From the NCBI GenBank assembly GCA_026004975.1, contig BPKE01000001.1, positions 248,001-312,000 of the forward strand: a DNA stretch of 64,000 bases, in the 5' to 3' direction. The notes under the pieces were generated by a model, which saw nothing but the letters and a program-made list of their open reading frames with translations, ran no database searches and had not been told where the DNA came from. Both the position numbers and the translations under genes were made by a program. Below are positions 9,391 to 19,248 of the stretch, piece after piece. Origin of the DNA: Gammaproteobacteria bacterium. Its GTDB lineage: Bacteria; Pseudomonadota; Gammaproteobacteria; HTCC5015. How positions within the stretch are numbered: position 1 is the stretch's first letter; every line of letters begins with the position of its first letter.

Positions 9391-10473
9391 TCAATCGACC
9401 TCGTGCAACGCGCGGCGCACCGCCTCGCCCATCTCCACCGTGCCGACGACGGTCTCGCCCGGGCGGGCGATGTCACGACAGCGCAAGCCGTCCGCCAACA
9501 CGCGGCCGACCGCGCGCTCGATCCGCGCGGCCAGATCCTCGCGGTCGAAGCTGTGGCGCAACATCATGGCCACGGACAACAGCGTCGCCAACGGATTGGC
9601 CACCCCCTGGCCGGCGATGTCCGGGGCCGAACCGTGCACGGGCTCGTAAAGCCCCTTGGCGTCGCTGCGCAGGCTGGCCGACGGCAGCATGCCGATCGAA
9701 CCGGTCAGCATCGCAGCGATGTCCGAAAGAATGTCGCCGAACAGGTTGCCGGTCACGACCACGTCGAACTGCTTGGGCTCGCGCACCAGTTGCATGGCGG
9801 CGTTGTCCACCAGCATGTGGCTGAGCTCCACGTCCGGGTAATCGGCGTGCACCGCCTCGACGACCTCGCGCCACAGCTCGGAGACCTCCAGCACGTTCGC
9901 CTTGTCGACCGAGCACACGCGCCGGCCGCGGCGACGCGCGGCCTCGAAGGCGACCCGGACGATGCGGCGGATCTCCGACTCGCTGTAGCGCTGCGTGTTG
10001 ACCGCGTAGCGCTCGCCGTCCTCGCCGGTGAAGATGCCGCGGGGCTGGCCGAAGTAGATGCCGCCGGTCAACTCCCGGACGATCAGCAGGTCCAGCCCCG
10101 CGACCTTCTCGGCCTTCAGGCTGGAGGCCTCGGCCAGCTCCGGATAGAGCAGCGCCGGGCGCAGATTGGCGAAGAAGCCGTACTGCGCGCGCAGGCGCAG
10201 CAGACCGGTTTCCGGGCGCTGCGCGCGCGGCAGGCGGTCGTACTTGGGGCCGCCCACCGCCGCGAGCAGGATCGCGTCGGCCGCGTCGCACAGGGCGATC
10301 GTCTCCGGCGGCAGGGGGTCGCCCGTGGCGTCGACCGCCGCGCCGCCGATCAGCCCCGTCTCGATGCGCGCTTCGAAGCCGAATTCGCTGAGCGCCTCGA
10401 TCAACTTCACCGCCTCGGCGGCGATTTCCGGCCCGATGCCGTCGCCGGGCAGAACCGCGATGCTGTAAGCCAT
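9391..10473 (-). CDS. leuB: 3-isopropylmalate dehydrogenase
   Basis: This enzyme oxidatively decarboxylates 3-isopropylmalate with NAD+, the third step of leucine synthesis. The 360-residue product starts at ATG 10473 with GAGGAG upstream; a longer in-frame extension has no such site. Visible motifs are GDGIGPEI at the N-terminus, [20 protein letters not shown] with the catalytic Lys and Asp, and the NAD-binding [14 protein letters not shown]. The length is normal and the frame intact. It is the last gene of leuC-leuD-leuB and ends just before a bidirectional terminator. Confidence 0.96.
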   Translation of the reverse strand: MAYSIAVLPGDGIGPEIAAEAVKLIEALSEFGFEARIETGLIGGAAVDATGDPLPPETIALCDAADAILLAAVGGPKYDRLPRAQRPETGLLRLRAQYGFFANLRPALLYPELAEASSLKAEKVAGLDLLIVRELTGGIYFGQPRGIFTGEDGERYAVNTQRYSESEIRRIVRVAFEAARRRGRRVCSVDKANVLEVSELWREVVEAVHADYPDVELSHMLVDNAAMQLVREPKQFDVVVTGNLFGDILSDIAAMLTGSIGMLPSASLRSDAKGLYEPVHGSAPDIAGQGVANPLATLLSVAMMLRHSFDREDLAARIERAVGRVLADGLRCRDIARPGETVVGTVEMGEAVRRALHEVD

Positions 10474-10507
10474 GGACTCGCTCCTCGCAGAAAACGAAAC
10501 GGGCCGA

Positions 10508-11158
10508 TCAAACGGCGGGCGGCTCGAACAGCCACGGCGCTTCACGCCGCCGGCGCTCCTCGTAGGCGCGGATCTCGTCGGCGTGCTGCAAGGTCAGCGC
10601 GATGTCGTCCAGGCCGTGAAGCAAGCGGTGGCGGCGGAAATCGTCGATCTCGAAGGGAATCACGTCCCCATCGGGCGTGGTCACCGTCTTCGCCTCGAGA
10701 TCGACCGCCAGCGTGTAGCCCTCCCGCGCCTCGGTTTCGGCGAACAAGCGATCGACGACCGCTTCCGGCAACACCAGGGCGAGCAAGCCGTTCTTGAAGG
10801 CGTTGTTGTAGAAGATGTCGGCGAAGCTCGGCGCGATCACCACCCGGAACCCGTAATCGACCAGCGCCCAGACGGCGTGCTCGCGCGAGGAACCGCAGCC
10901 GAAGTTCTCCCGGGCGAGCAGGATCGTCGCGCCCTGGTAGCGCGGCTGGTTGAGCACGAAATCGGGGTTGAGCGGACGCTTGGAGTGATCCATGCCCGGC
11001 TCGCCGTGGTCGAGATAACGCCACTCGTCGAACAAGTTCGGCCCGAAACCGGTGCGCTTGATGGACTTCAGGTACTGCTTCGGGATGATCGCATCGGTGT
11101 CCACGTTCGCGCGGTCGAGGGGCGCGACGATGCCTTCCACTCTCTTGAACGCTTGCAT
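10508..11158 (-). CDS. leuD: 3-isopropylmalate dehydratase small subunit
   Basis: This is the small subunit of isopropylmalate isomerase, which with LeuC converts 2-isopropylmalate to 3-isopropylmalate through a dehydrated intermediate. The 216-residue product has the swivel-domain features [15 protein letters not shown] near the N-terminus and [16 protein letters not shown], the substrate-binding loop. The length is typical of proteobacterial LeuD. It begins 20 bases after leuC and lies 34 bases upstream of leuB, consistent with one operon. Confidence 0.96.
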   Translation of the reverse strand: MQAFKRVEGIVAPLDRANVDTDAIIPKQYLKSIKRTGFGPNLFDEWRYLDHGEPGMDHSKRPLNPDFVLNQPRYQGATILLARENFGCGSSREHAVWALVDYGFRVVIAPSFADIFYNNAFKNGLLALVLPEAVVDRLFAETEAREGYTLAVDLEAKTVTTPDGDVIPFEIDDFRRHRLLHGLDDIALTLQHADEIRAYEERRRREAPWLFEPPAV

Positions 11159-11178
11159 GATTCAAACCCCTATGGCGC

Positions 11179-12582
11179 TTACTGGAAACGGCGCACGTCG
11201 ACGAAGTGGCCGGCCACGGCCGCGGCGGCGGCCATCGCCGGGCTGACCAGGTGCGTGCGCCCGCCCTGGCCCTGGCGGCCTTCGAAATTGCGATTGGACG
11301 TCGAGGCGCAACGCTCGCCGGGCGCGAGCCGGTCGGCGTTCATCGCCAGACACATGGAGCAGCCCGGCGCACGCCATTCGAACCCCGCCTCGACGAACAC
11401 CCGGTCGAGCCCTTCGGCCTCGGCCTGGCGCTTCACCAGGCCCGAACCGGGCACGACCATCGCCAACTTGATGTTCGGCGCCACCTTCCGGCCGCGCACG
11501 ACCTCGGCCGCCGCACGCAGATCCTCGATGCGCGAATTGGTGCAGGAGCCGATGAACACCTTGTCCAGGTGGATGTCCTCGATGGCCGTGCCCGGCGTCA
11601 AGCCCATGTAGCGCAAGGCCGCGCGCATGCCGGCGGCGCGCACCGGGTCCGGCTCGGCGTCCGGATCCGGCACCCGCCCGGAGACCGGCACGACCATTTC
11701 GGGCGAGGTGCCCCAGGTCACCATCGGCTCGATCTCGGCGGCATCGAGCTCCACCTCGCGGTCGAAGCGCGCGCCCGGATCGCTGTACAAGGTCGACCAG
11801 GCGGCCACCGCCTGCTCCCACAAGCGCCCCTTGGGCGCGAGCGGGCGGCCTTCGAAATACGCGATGGTCTTGTCGTCCACGGCGATGAAGCCGGCGCGGG
11901 CGCCGGCCTCGATCGCCATGTTGCACACCGTCATGCGGCCTTCCACGCTCAGATCGCGGATGGCTTCGCCGGCGAACTCGATGGCGTAACCGGTGCCGCC
12001 GGCGGTGCCGATGCGGCCGATGATCGCCAAGACGATGTCCTTGGCGGTGACGCCCGGCCCCACCCGGCCGTTCACCCAGATGCGCATCGCCTTGGACTTG
12101 GGCGTGACCAGGCACTGGGTGGCGAGCACGTGCTCGACGTCCGATGTGCCGATGCCGAAGGCCAGCGCGCCGAACGCCCCGTGGGTCGAGGTGTGCGAAT
12201 CCCCGCAGACCACCGTCGTGCCGGGCAAGGTCAGGCCCTGCTCGGGGCCGACCACGTGCACGATGCCCTGGCGCGGGTCGTTCATGCGGAACTCGGTGAT
12301 GCCGAAAGTGCGGCAGTTCTCGTCCAGCGTCTCCACCTGCAGCCGCGAGACCGGGTCCGCGATCGGCTTGTCGCGGTCGCGGGTCGGCACGTTGTGGTCC
12401 GGGACGGCGAGAATCGCCTCGCGCCGCCACGGCTTGCGCCCGGCCAGGCGCAACCACTCGAAAGCCTGCGGCGAGGTCACCTCGTGCACCAGATGCCGGT
12501 CGATGTACAGCAAGTACGTGCCGTCGCCGTTCTCGCGCACCACGTGCGAATCGAAAAGCTTGTCGTACAAGGTCTTGGCCAT
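11179..12582 (-). CDS. leuC: 3-isopropylmalate dehydratase large subunit
   Basis: This aconitase-family enzyme uses a [4Fe-4S] cluster to isomerise isopropylmalate with LeuD. The 467-residue product has the family signatures [37 protein letters not shown] with the first cluster Cys, and GCSMCLAMN with the other two Cys. The start is ATG 12582 with GGGGTG upstream. It is the first gene of the leu operon and diverges from a LysR-type regulator gene. leuA is not in the window. Confidence 0.97.
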   Translation of the reverse strand: MAKTLYDKLFDSHVVRENGDGTYLLYIDRHLVHEVTSPQAFEWLRLAGRKPWRREAILAVPDHNVPTRDRDKPIADPVSRLQVETLDENCRTFGITEFRMNDPRQGIVHVVGPEQGLTLPGTTVVCGDSHTSTHGAFGALAFGIGTSDVEHVLATQCLVTPKSKAMRIWVNGRVGPGVTAKDIVLAIIGRIGTAGGTGYAIEFAGEAIRDLSVEGRMTVCNMAIEAGARAGFIAVDDKTIAYFEGRPLAPKGRLWEQAVAAWSTLYSDPGARFDREVELDAAEIEPMVTWGTSPEMVVPVSGRVPDPDAEPDPVRAAGMRAALRYMGLTPGTAIEDIHLDKVFIGSCTNSRIEDLRAAAEVVRGRKVAPNIKLAMVVPGSGLVKRQAEAEGLDRVFVEAGFEWRAPGCSMCLAMNADRLAPGERCASTSNRNFEGRQGQGGRTHLVSPAMAAAAAVAGHFVDVRRFQ

Positions 12583-12636
12583 GTCACACCCCGAAACGAA
12601 CGATGCGGCCGCCGGGGGGCGGCGGCCATGCCAGGG

Positions 12637-12664
12637 ATTTTACGGTCTTTGACGAATTACTCAA
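12637..12664 (-). promoter_or_regulatory. Sigma70-type promoter of leuCDB
   Basis: On the minus strand TTGAGT (12659-12664) and TAAAAT (12637-12642) are separated by 16 bases, giving a start near 12630 and a leader of about 48 nt. Confidence 0.6.
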
Positions 12665-12680
12665 ATTCATTCTTTTCATC

Positions 12681-12707
12681 GAATCGATTCTTTGGGAGAA
12701 TCGATTC
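12681..12707. promoter_or_regulatory. Paired palindromes, candidate LysR binding site
   Basis: The palindrome GAATCGATTC occurs twice (12681-12690 and 12698-12707), 17 bases apart start to start, just before the lysR start codon and upstream of the leuC promoter. Spaced symmetric sites between a LysR gene and its divergent target fit autoregulation plus activation. Confidence 0.55.
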
Positions 12708-12710
12708 ACG

Positions 12711-13592
12711 ATGGAGCTCGCCGATCTCAAAGTGTTCCTCACCGTGGCGCGCAGCGGCTCGTTCTCGCGCGCCGCCGAGCGCCTGCACCTGACCCAGCCG
12801 GCGGTGAGCAAGCGCATCGCCGCGCTCGAAAGCGAACTCGGCCTGCGCCTCTTCGACCGCCTCGGCCGCAGAGTGCTGCCGACCGAGGCCGGCGCGGCCC
12901 TGATCGACGCCGCCGGCGGCGTGTTCGCCGCCGTCGAGGAAGCCCGCCGCCGGGTCGAGACGCTGCGCGAGGGCGTCGGCGGCCGCCTGGCGCTCGCCAC
13001 CAGCCACCACGTCGGCCTGCACCGCCTGCCCGCCCTGCTGCGCCGCTTCATCCGCCGCCACCCTCAGGTGGAACTGGCGCTGCGCTTCCTCGACTCGGAA
13101 ACCGCCTGCCGTGCGGTGGCCGCCGGCGACTGCGAGCTCGCGGTGGTCACCCTGCCCGAGCCGCCCGCCCCGCCCTTCGAGACCGTGCCGCTGTGGCGCG
13201 ACCCGCTGGTCGTCGTGGCCGCCCCCGACCACCCCCTGGCCACACATCCCGAGCCGCTCGCCGAGCTGGAGCGACACGGCGCCGTGTTCCCCGAAACCGG
13301 CACCTACACCCGCGGTCTGATCGACCAGGCCCTGGCGGCCCAGGGTCTGCAGGTTCCGGTCAAGCTCGAATCCAACTACCTGGAGACCATCCGCATGCTG
13401 GTGGCCATCGGTTTCGGCTGGAGCATCCTGCCGCGCAGCCTGCTCGGCCCCGACCTGTGCGCCGTCGCCGAGGACCGGCTGACCATCGTGCGCCGCCTCG
13501 GCGTGGTCCGCCATCGAGCCCGCACGCCCTCCCGCGCCGGCGAAGCGCTGCTCGGCCTGCTGCGCGAAGAACGCGAGGAAAACCCGACATGA
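12711..13592 (+). CDS. LysR-family transcriptional regulator, probable regulator of leuCDB
   Basis: ATG 12711 (MELADLKVFL) gives 293 residues. An N-terminal winged helix-turn-helix (SGSFSRAAERLHLTQPAVSK, about residues 14-33) and the usual linker helix are followed by a type-2 periplasmic-binding-like effector domain (about 90-290). The gene is divergent from leuC with 128 bases between. The same LysR-leuC-leuD-leuB order occurs in Pseudomonas, so control of the leucine operon, probably with a leucine-pathway intermediate as effector, is a reasonable inference. Its stop overlaps the start of the next gene by four bases. Confidence 0.85.
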   Translation: MELADLKVFLTVARSGSFSRAAERLHLTQPAVSKRIAALESELGLRLFDRLGRRVLPTEAGAALIDAAGGVFAAVEEARRRVETLREGVGGRLALATSHHVGLHRLPALLRRFIRRHPQVELALRFLDSETACRAVAAGDCELAVVTLPEPPAPPFETVPLWRDPLVVVAAPDHPLATHPEPLAELERHGAVFPETGTYTRGLIDQALAAQGLQVPVKLESNYLETIRMLVAIGFGWSILPRSLLGPDLCAVAEDRLTIVRRLGVVRHRARTPSRAGEALLGLLREEREENPT

Positions 13593-15081
13593 TGCGCCTG
13601 CTGCTCCTGTTGTCGTCGCTGGCCGCGGCGGCCGCCGCCCAGCCGAAACTGATCGAAACGCGGCTTGCCGAACCGGTGTTCGGCGGTGAGCTGTTCGTCC
13701 GCGAGGGCGGCGACGGCACGAAACCGCCGGTGCTGTTCGTCCACGGCCTGGGCCAGGACGCCGGCGCCGTGTGGGAAAGCGTGCTGGACACCTTCGCCGC
13801 CGACCGCCGCGTGCTCGCCCCGGATCTGCCAGGCTTCGGCCGCTCCGGCCGGCCGCCCGGCCGTTACAGCCCGGCGCGCTACGCCGAGCTGCTCGACTGG
13901 CTGGCCGACCGCCTGCCGCCGGGGCGCTTCGACCTCGTCGGGCACTCCATGGGCGGCGCCGTGGCGCTGCATTTCGCCGCCCGCCACCCCGAGCGCCTGC
14001 GCCGGCTGGTGCTGATCGACGCCGCCGGCCTGCTCGACCGGCATTGTTACGGCCTGCAAGCCCTGCAACTGCCCACCTCGCGGCAGCTGCCGCCGCTGCT
14101 GCGCGGCCTGGGCGAACAGCTCAACGACTGGATCGCCGACGGCCTGGCCGCCTTCGACCGCCGCCATCCCGACCCCCTGGACTGGCTGCGCCGCGCCGAG
14201 CCCGCCTGGGCGCTGCTGCTTTCCGACCAGCCGAACGCCAACGCCGCGCTGGCCCTGATGCAACACGATTTCGGCAGCGACCTCGCCCGGGTGCGCACCC
14301 CCCACGGTGATCCTGTGGGGCGCCCAGGACCGCGTCACGCCCCCGCGCATCGCCCACCTGCTGCACGCCCGCTTGCCTCTCAGCCGGTTGGAATTCCTCC
14401 CGGAAGCCGACCACACGCCGATGCGCTCCCAGCCGGCGGCGCTCGAAGCGGCGCTGGTCGCGGCCGTGGACGGCCCCTTCAGCCCCACCGACCCCTGGCC
14501 GGCGCCGGGCCGTTCGGAACACGATGTGCATTGCCACGGGGAGGAGATCTTCCTCACCGGCCAGCACCGCGACATCGAGCTCGACGGCTGCCAGGCGCGG
14601 ATCGAAAACCTCGACGCCCGTCGGCTGGTGTTGCGCAACGGGCGCGCGCGCCGAGCTGTTCCGTGTGCGCCTGCGCAACCCCGACGGCCCCGCCCTCGCC
14701 GTCCACGACGGCCGCCTGGAAGGGACCGCGGTGGATCTGGCCGGCGAGCCGGCCCTGCTCGCCGACGGCGCGCGCCTGGACCTGGCCGGCGCGGAGCTGA
14801 CCGCCCTGGAGGCCGCGGTGCAGGTGGAAGACCGCAGTTTCCTCGTCTGGTCCGTGTCCCGCATCACCAGCCGGCGGCATTGCCGGCGCCTGCACGGCGC
14901 CGTGCACCTCAAGGCCGCGACCCTGCCCGCCGAGACACTGGACCCGGCCTACGCGCGCGACTGCGGCCTTCAACTGGTCTTCACGCCGCGCAGCAACAGC
15001 GCGCCGGCCGCCGCCAGGACCGCCGCCGCGCCGAAGGCCGCCGCGCCGCCGCCGGCCGCCCACAGCCAGCCGGCGCCGTAG
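13589..15081 (+). CDS. Alpha/beta-fold hydrolase with a C-terminal beta-rich domain (two frameshifts)
   Basis: It starts at ATG 13589, inside the lysR stop, and has a short signal-like hydrophobic N-terminus. The hydrolase domain shows VLFVHGLGQDAG (oxyanion region), LVGHSMGGAVAL with the nucleophile Ser, ILWGAQDRVTPP and EADHTPM with the likely catalytic His. The frame breaks in C6 at 14298-14303 and in GGG at 14640-14642; one base fewer at each restores the reading. After the hydrolase domain comes a beta-rich stretch of about 190 residues with repeated short strands (QHRDIELDGCQARIENLDARRLVL, LAVHDGRLEGTAVDL) that I do not recognise. The 3' end overlaps the convergent MFS gene by 112 bases, so the exact stop is uncertain. 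Substrate unknown. Confidence 0.68.
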
Positions 15082-16088
15082 GCCCCCAGCGCACCGCCCG
15101 CGCCGAAGCTCGTGGCCGAATACAGGGCCTGGCCGCGGCCCTGGCAACCCGGCGGGAAGAGGCGGTGCACCGCGCCGATCATGACCGCGTGGAACAGGCC
15201 GAAGCCGAGCGCGTGCAGCGGCTGCACCCACCACCACCAAACCGGCGGCAAGGCGGCGATCACCGTCCAGCGCAACACCGTCACGGCGAAGCACAGCACC
15301 AGCCAGCGCCGCGCCGGCCAGGCGGCGAGCAGGCGCGGCGCGACCAGGAACACCCCCACCTCGGCCACCGCCCCCAGCGCCCAGAGCAAGCCGACGAGGC
15401 TGTGGCTCAGCCCCTGGGCCTGGGCGTGCAGGGAGAAAAACCCGTAATAGGCGCCGAAAGACAACTGCATGAGGAACGCCGCGGCGAGCAGGGCCTGAAC
15501 GGCGCGCCGGCGCAACACCGGCCCGAGCGGTCGCGGCCGCACCCGCCCCGGCACCTCGCCGGCGTCCGGCACGGCGCTCGCGGCCAAGGCCATACCCGCG
15601 AACAAGGCGAGCACCACGGTCGGCAAGGCGTGCATGCCATGGCGGTCCAGCAGCGGCCCGACGCCCCACACGGCGGCGATGAACCCGAGCGTGCCCCAGA
15701 CGCGGATCCGGCCGTAGTGCGGCGCGCGGCGGCCGAGCAGGCTGAGCGTCGCCGCCTCCACCTGCGGCAGGGCGGCGTTCCAGAAGAAACCGAAAGCGGC
15801 GGTCACCAGCGCCATCGCCGCCGTGCCCTGGACCCAGGGCACGAGCAGGAAACACCCGCCCGTCGCCCAGCTCGCCAGGCGCACCAGCGCCAGGCGGCGG
15901 CCGTTGGCGTCCGCCAGGCGGCCCCACAGGTAGGGTGCGAACACCTTGGTGGCGGCCAGCACGCCGAGCAACAGGCCGATCTCGGGCCCGTCGAAGCCGC
16001 GCGCGGCCAGGTACGGCCCCCAATACGGCAGCAACGCCCCGAGGGCAGCGAAGTAGAAAAAATAGAAGGCCGCGAGCGGCCGCAACAC
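14970..16088 (-). CDS. MFS transporter, 12-helix type
   Basis: The reading from GTG 16088 (VLRPLAAFYFFYFAALG) gives about 372 residues with roughly 12 hydrophobic helices and the conserved short loop WGRLADANGRR after the second helix. It resembles the PucC/YcaD-like sugar-phosphate or 3-phenylpropionate (HcaT-type) MFS branch found next to aroC in Pseudomonas and relatives. The start is placed just after the aroC stop at 16097 because upstream in-frame sequence is aroC read out of frame. The substrate cannot be assigned. Confidence 0.78.
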   Translation of the reverse strand: MLRPLAAFYFFYFAALGALLPYWGPYLAARGFDGPEIGLLLGVLAATKVFAPYLWGRLADANGRRLALVRLASWATGGCFLLVPWVQGTAAMALVTAAFGFFWNAALPQVEAATLSLLGRRAPHYGRIRVWGTLGFIAAVWGVGPLLDRHGMHALPTVVLALFAGMALAASAVPDAGEVPGRVRPRPLGPVLRRRAVQALLAAAFLMQLSFGAYYGFFSLHAQAQGLSHSLVGLLWALGAVAEVGVFLVAPRLLAAWPARRWLVLCFAVTVLRWTVIAALPPVWWWWVQPLHALGFGLFHAVMIGAVHRLFPPGCQGRGQALYSATSFGAGGALGAYGAGWLWAAGGGAAAFGAAAVLAAAGALLLRGVKTS

Positions 16089-16096
16089 GGCGGCGC

Positions 16097-17196
16097 TCAG
16101 TCGACCTGGGGCGGAATCGGCGCCAGCGGCGGCACCACCTCGGCGTTCTGGGCGCGGTGGCGCAGGGCGTGATCCATCAACACCAGGGCCAGCATCGCCT
16201 CGGCGATCGGCACCGCGCGGATGCCGACGCAGGGGTCGTGGCGGCCGGTGGTCACCACCTCGACCGCCTCCCGTCACGTCGCACGCTCCGCCGGGGATGC
16301 GGATGCTCGAGGTCGGCTTGAGCGCGAGGGCACGACGATCTCCTGCCGGTGCGAGATGCCGCCCAGGATGCCGCCGGCGTGGTTGGACAGGAAACCCCTG
16401 CGGCGTCATCTCGTCGCGCGTGCTCGCTGCCGCGCTGCGCCACCGCGGCGAAGCCGTCGCCGATCTCCACGCCCTTGACCGCGTTGATCGACATCATCGC
16501 CGCCGCCAGATCGGCATCGAGCCGGCCGTAGACCGGCTCGCCCCAGCCCGGCGGCACGCCGCGGGCGCAGACCATCGACCCGCGCGCCGACGAATCGCCC
16601 GCCTCGCGCAGGCCGTCCAGAAGCGCTTCCAGTCCGGCGACGCCGGCCGGTCGGGGCAGAAGAACGGGTTGCGGCACCGCGACCAGTCCCAGGCGCCGTC
16701 GGCCCGGCCGGCCCGATCTGCGCAGGCATCCGCGGATCTCGCACCCCGAAGCGCTCGCGCGAGATACTTGCGGCGATCGCCCCGGCCGCCACCCGCGCCG
16801 CCGTCTCGCGCGCCGAGGCGCGGCCGCCGCCGCGCGGGTCGCGCAGCCCGTACTTCATCAGGTAGGTGAAGTCGGCGTGGCCCGGGCCGGAAGCGGTCGG
16901 CGATCGTCGCGGTAATCCTTCGAGCGCGCGTCGACGTTCTCGATCAGCAGCGCGATCGGCGTGCCGGTCGTCACGCCCTCGTAACACGCCCGAGAGGATG
17001 CGCACCCGGTCGGGCTCGCGCCGCTGCGTGGTGTGGCGCGACTGCCCCGGCCGGCGGCGGTCCAGTCGGCCTGGATGTCCGCCTCCGACAAGCGCCAGGC
17101 CGGGCGGCAGCCGTCCACGACGCAGCCGAGCGCCGGCCCGTGGCTTTCGCCGAAGGTCGTCACCCGGAACAAGACACCGAAGCTGCTGCCCGCCAT
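16097..17196 (-). CDS. aroC: Chorismate synthase, disrupted by multiple frameshifts
   Basis: Chorismate synthase converts EPSP to chorismate using reduced FMN, the last common step of aromatic synthesis. The start [24 protein letters not shown] at 17196 is the signature N-terminus. Further pieces appear in all three frames: [55 protein letters not shown] (the conserved central signature), [33 protein letters not shown], and a C-terminus ending [11 protein letters not shown] at 16097. At least eight single-base shifts are needed in 1.1 kb. The order of conserved blocks is complete, so gene loss is less likely than poor local sequence quality. The gene sits 9 bases upstream of the MFS gene. Confidence 0.9.
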
Positions 17197-17306
17197 GGCG
17201 CGTATTGTAGCGGCTCGCCGCCGTGCGTGCGAAAATCCCCGCGGCGACTCAATGCCACGGACCGGCCCGCCGATATCCCGGGCATCCGACCCCCGACCGA
17301 GCGACG

Positions 17307-18701
17307 ATGAGCGAACCGACCCTCCTACGCGACGAGCTGCTGCTCGAACAATTCAACCGCAGCGACTTCGAGCGCGCCAAGACCGCCCTGCTGCAGCGCT
17401 ACCACCTGTGGAACGGCCTGCTGGTCAGCGCCGACGAGCGCAGCGTGCTCACGCCGGACGACCTGGCGCATCTGCGCGTGCAGGCGGCCGAGCTGCTCGA
17501 ACAAGACGTGCGCTCGGTGCAGGAGCAGGAACAACTGAAGATCCTGACCGTCCTCATCTACCTCTTGATGGACGCGGACAAGGCCGCCCTGCCCGGCGGC
17601 GACGAGGCGATCGGCGCCCAGTGGGCCCGCCGCCCCCCCCATGCCGACCACTACATCCTGCGGCGCCTGGTCCACGGCAGCCGGGAGCTCGACTGGGCCG
17701 ACATCGAGCGGCTGGTGCAGTACGAAAACCGCGTCCTGGCCTCCTACATCACCAACGTCCCCGCCGGGGAAGACGGCGACGAGGGCGTCGTGCTCGAGGG
17801 ACTGCAAAGCCGCGACGGGGTGGTCTTCGACCTCATCGACGGCCCCTACGAACTGAAGCTGCGCCGGCGCGACGCGGCGGCGGCCAAGGCGGCGGCCGCG
17901 GCCGCCGCGCCGCCCCCCGTCCGGATCGTGCCCCGCCCCCTGGCTTTCGAGGCCGAACCGCTGGTGCTGCGCGACGGGCAGGTGCCCTTCCTCGTGCAGA
18001 CCGTGCGCAGCACCCGCCTGGCCTGCGGCCGTGTCGCCACCGTCGCCTGCTACATCGGCCGTGAACGCAAGCAGAACGAAGACGGCGTGGTCGTCGTGCC
18101 GGCGGTGGACCAGGTGGTGGTGATCGACGCCATGGGCGGCTACGGCAACGGCCTGGCGGCGCGCGACGCTTTCGTCGACGCCGTCCTCGAGCACCCCGGC
18201 GACATCGAGGCGGCGGTCGCCACCGCCCGCCGCCGCTACGACGAGCTCGGACTGGACCAGGGCGGTGTCTGTCTGATCGCCGCCGCCATCGAGGCGCTCT
18301 CGGACGACGGCGCCCGCATCGAGCTCGCCCAGGCCGGCGACGTGCACGCCGTGCTGCTCGACGAAAACGGCGAGATCGTCTACGAAACCATGGACGAGGC
18401 GATCGGCCACCAGGTGATCAACGCCGTCATCGGCGAAGAAGCGACCCGCGCCCAACGCGAAAACGGCTGGCAGACCTTCGGCGTGCTCACCCGCGCCGTG
18501 TTGCGCGCCCGCCCCGGCTACCGGCTCGCCATCTACTCCGACGGCCTGGCCAACCACTTCGACGCCGCCGCGATGCGCGCCATGCTCGCCGGCCGCAGCA
18601 GCAAACAGGCCATCGCCGACTTGTCGATCGCGGTCGACGAGGCGATGCGCCGCGAGAAGGCCTACCGCGACAACTGCTCGATCGCCATCATCGATTTCTG
18701 A
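17307..18701 (+). CDS. PP2C-like (PPM family) phosphatase-domain protein with N-terminal extension
   Basis: The 464-residue product starts at ATG 17307. The first 220 residues are a helical region of unknown family. An Ala/Pro-rich spacer (about 195-210) leads to a PPM-type phosphatase-like domain (about 240-464): [44 protein letters not shown] and a terminal [11 protein letters not shown]. The NED, DxMGG, SDG and DN elements carry the metal-binding acids of PP2C phosphatases. The usual DGMGG reads DAMGG here. It may dephosphorylate Ser/Thr of a partner protein, but no kinase is nearby. It is transcribed divergently from aroC and convergently with the small exported protein. Confidence 0.72.
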   Translation: MSEPTLLRDELLLEQFNRSDFERAKTALLQRYHLWNGLLVSADERSVLTPDDLAHLRVQAAELLEQDVRSVQEQEQLKILTVLIYLLMDADKAALPGGDEAIGAQWARRPPHADHYILRRLVHGSRELDWADIERLVQYENRVLASYITNVPAGEDGDEGVVLEGLQSRDGVVFDLIDGPYELKLRRRDAAAAKAAAAAAAPPPVRIVPRPLAFEAEPLVLRDGQVPFLVQTVRSTRLACGRVATVACYIGRERKQNEDGVVVVPAVDQVVVIDAMGGYGNGLAARDAFVDAVLEHPGDIEAAVATARRRYDELGLDQGGVCLIAAAIEALSDDGARIELAQAGDVHAVLLDENGEIVYETMDEAIGHQVINAVIGEEATRAQRENGWQTFGVLTRAVLRARPGYRLAIYSDGLANHFDAAAMRAMLAGRSSKQAIADLSIAVDEAMRREKAYRDNCSIAIIDF

Positions 18702-18708
18702 GCCGCCC

Positions 18709-19188
18709 TCACCAGCCCCAGGCGCGCAACACGCGGACCTTCACCGGCGGCTCGAGGTCGGTCTGATCCGGGCCGATTTCGAAGCTGCCGCTGCGATACG
18801 GCGGGATCTCGACATCGGCGGTGAATTCCTCCGAGTCGAAGAAATCCTGCACCGCGTCGCCGCGGCGCGGCGTGACGAGCACCGTCACCCGGCGCAGGAT
18901 CAGGTGCGGATTGCCGTTGTAGATCGTGAACCGTCAGCCCGCCCCTCGGCACGGCCCGCGCTGTACACCTCGAGCGCGGCGAGCGCCGTCGCATCGAGGC
19001 GCTCACCCGATCCCTTGCGGCACCGAGTCCGGGAAACGCCGGGCGCACTCGAGCTTGAACGCCCCGATGTCGGCCCGGCTCAGCACATGTCCTTGCCGCG
19101 TCGCCTCGAGCAGGCATTCCTGGTAGGTCAGCGGCTCGGCGACGGCGACCGCGGTGCCGAGTGCGAGTGCAAGGAACGAGCGTTTCAT
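18709..19188 (-). CDS. Small exported protein of unknown function (two frameshifts)
   Basis: ATG 19188 (MKRSFLALALGTAVAVAEPLT) starts a signal peptide. The mature part continues QECLLEATRQGHVLSRADIGAFKLECARRFPD, then shifts frame near 19010 (ERLDATALAALEVY) and near 18930 (IYNGNPHLILRRVTVLVTP), ending VRVLRAWGW at 18709. The stitched product has about 160 residues. A helical N-terminal part with two Cys precedes a beta-strand C-terminal part resembling an Ig-like or FlgD-like fold in pattern only. I do not recognise the family. It lies just downstream of prmB on the same strand. Confidence 0.55.
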
Positions 19189-19248
19189 GGCGCAACCCCA
19201 GTGACGGATGAACGGCCGGGTGATCACTGGCGACACCCGGTGCGGCTT

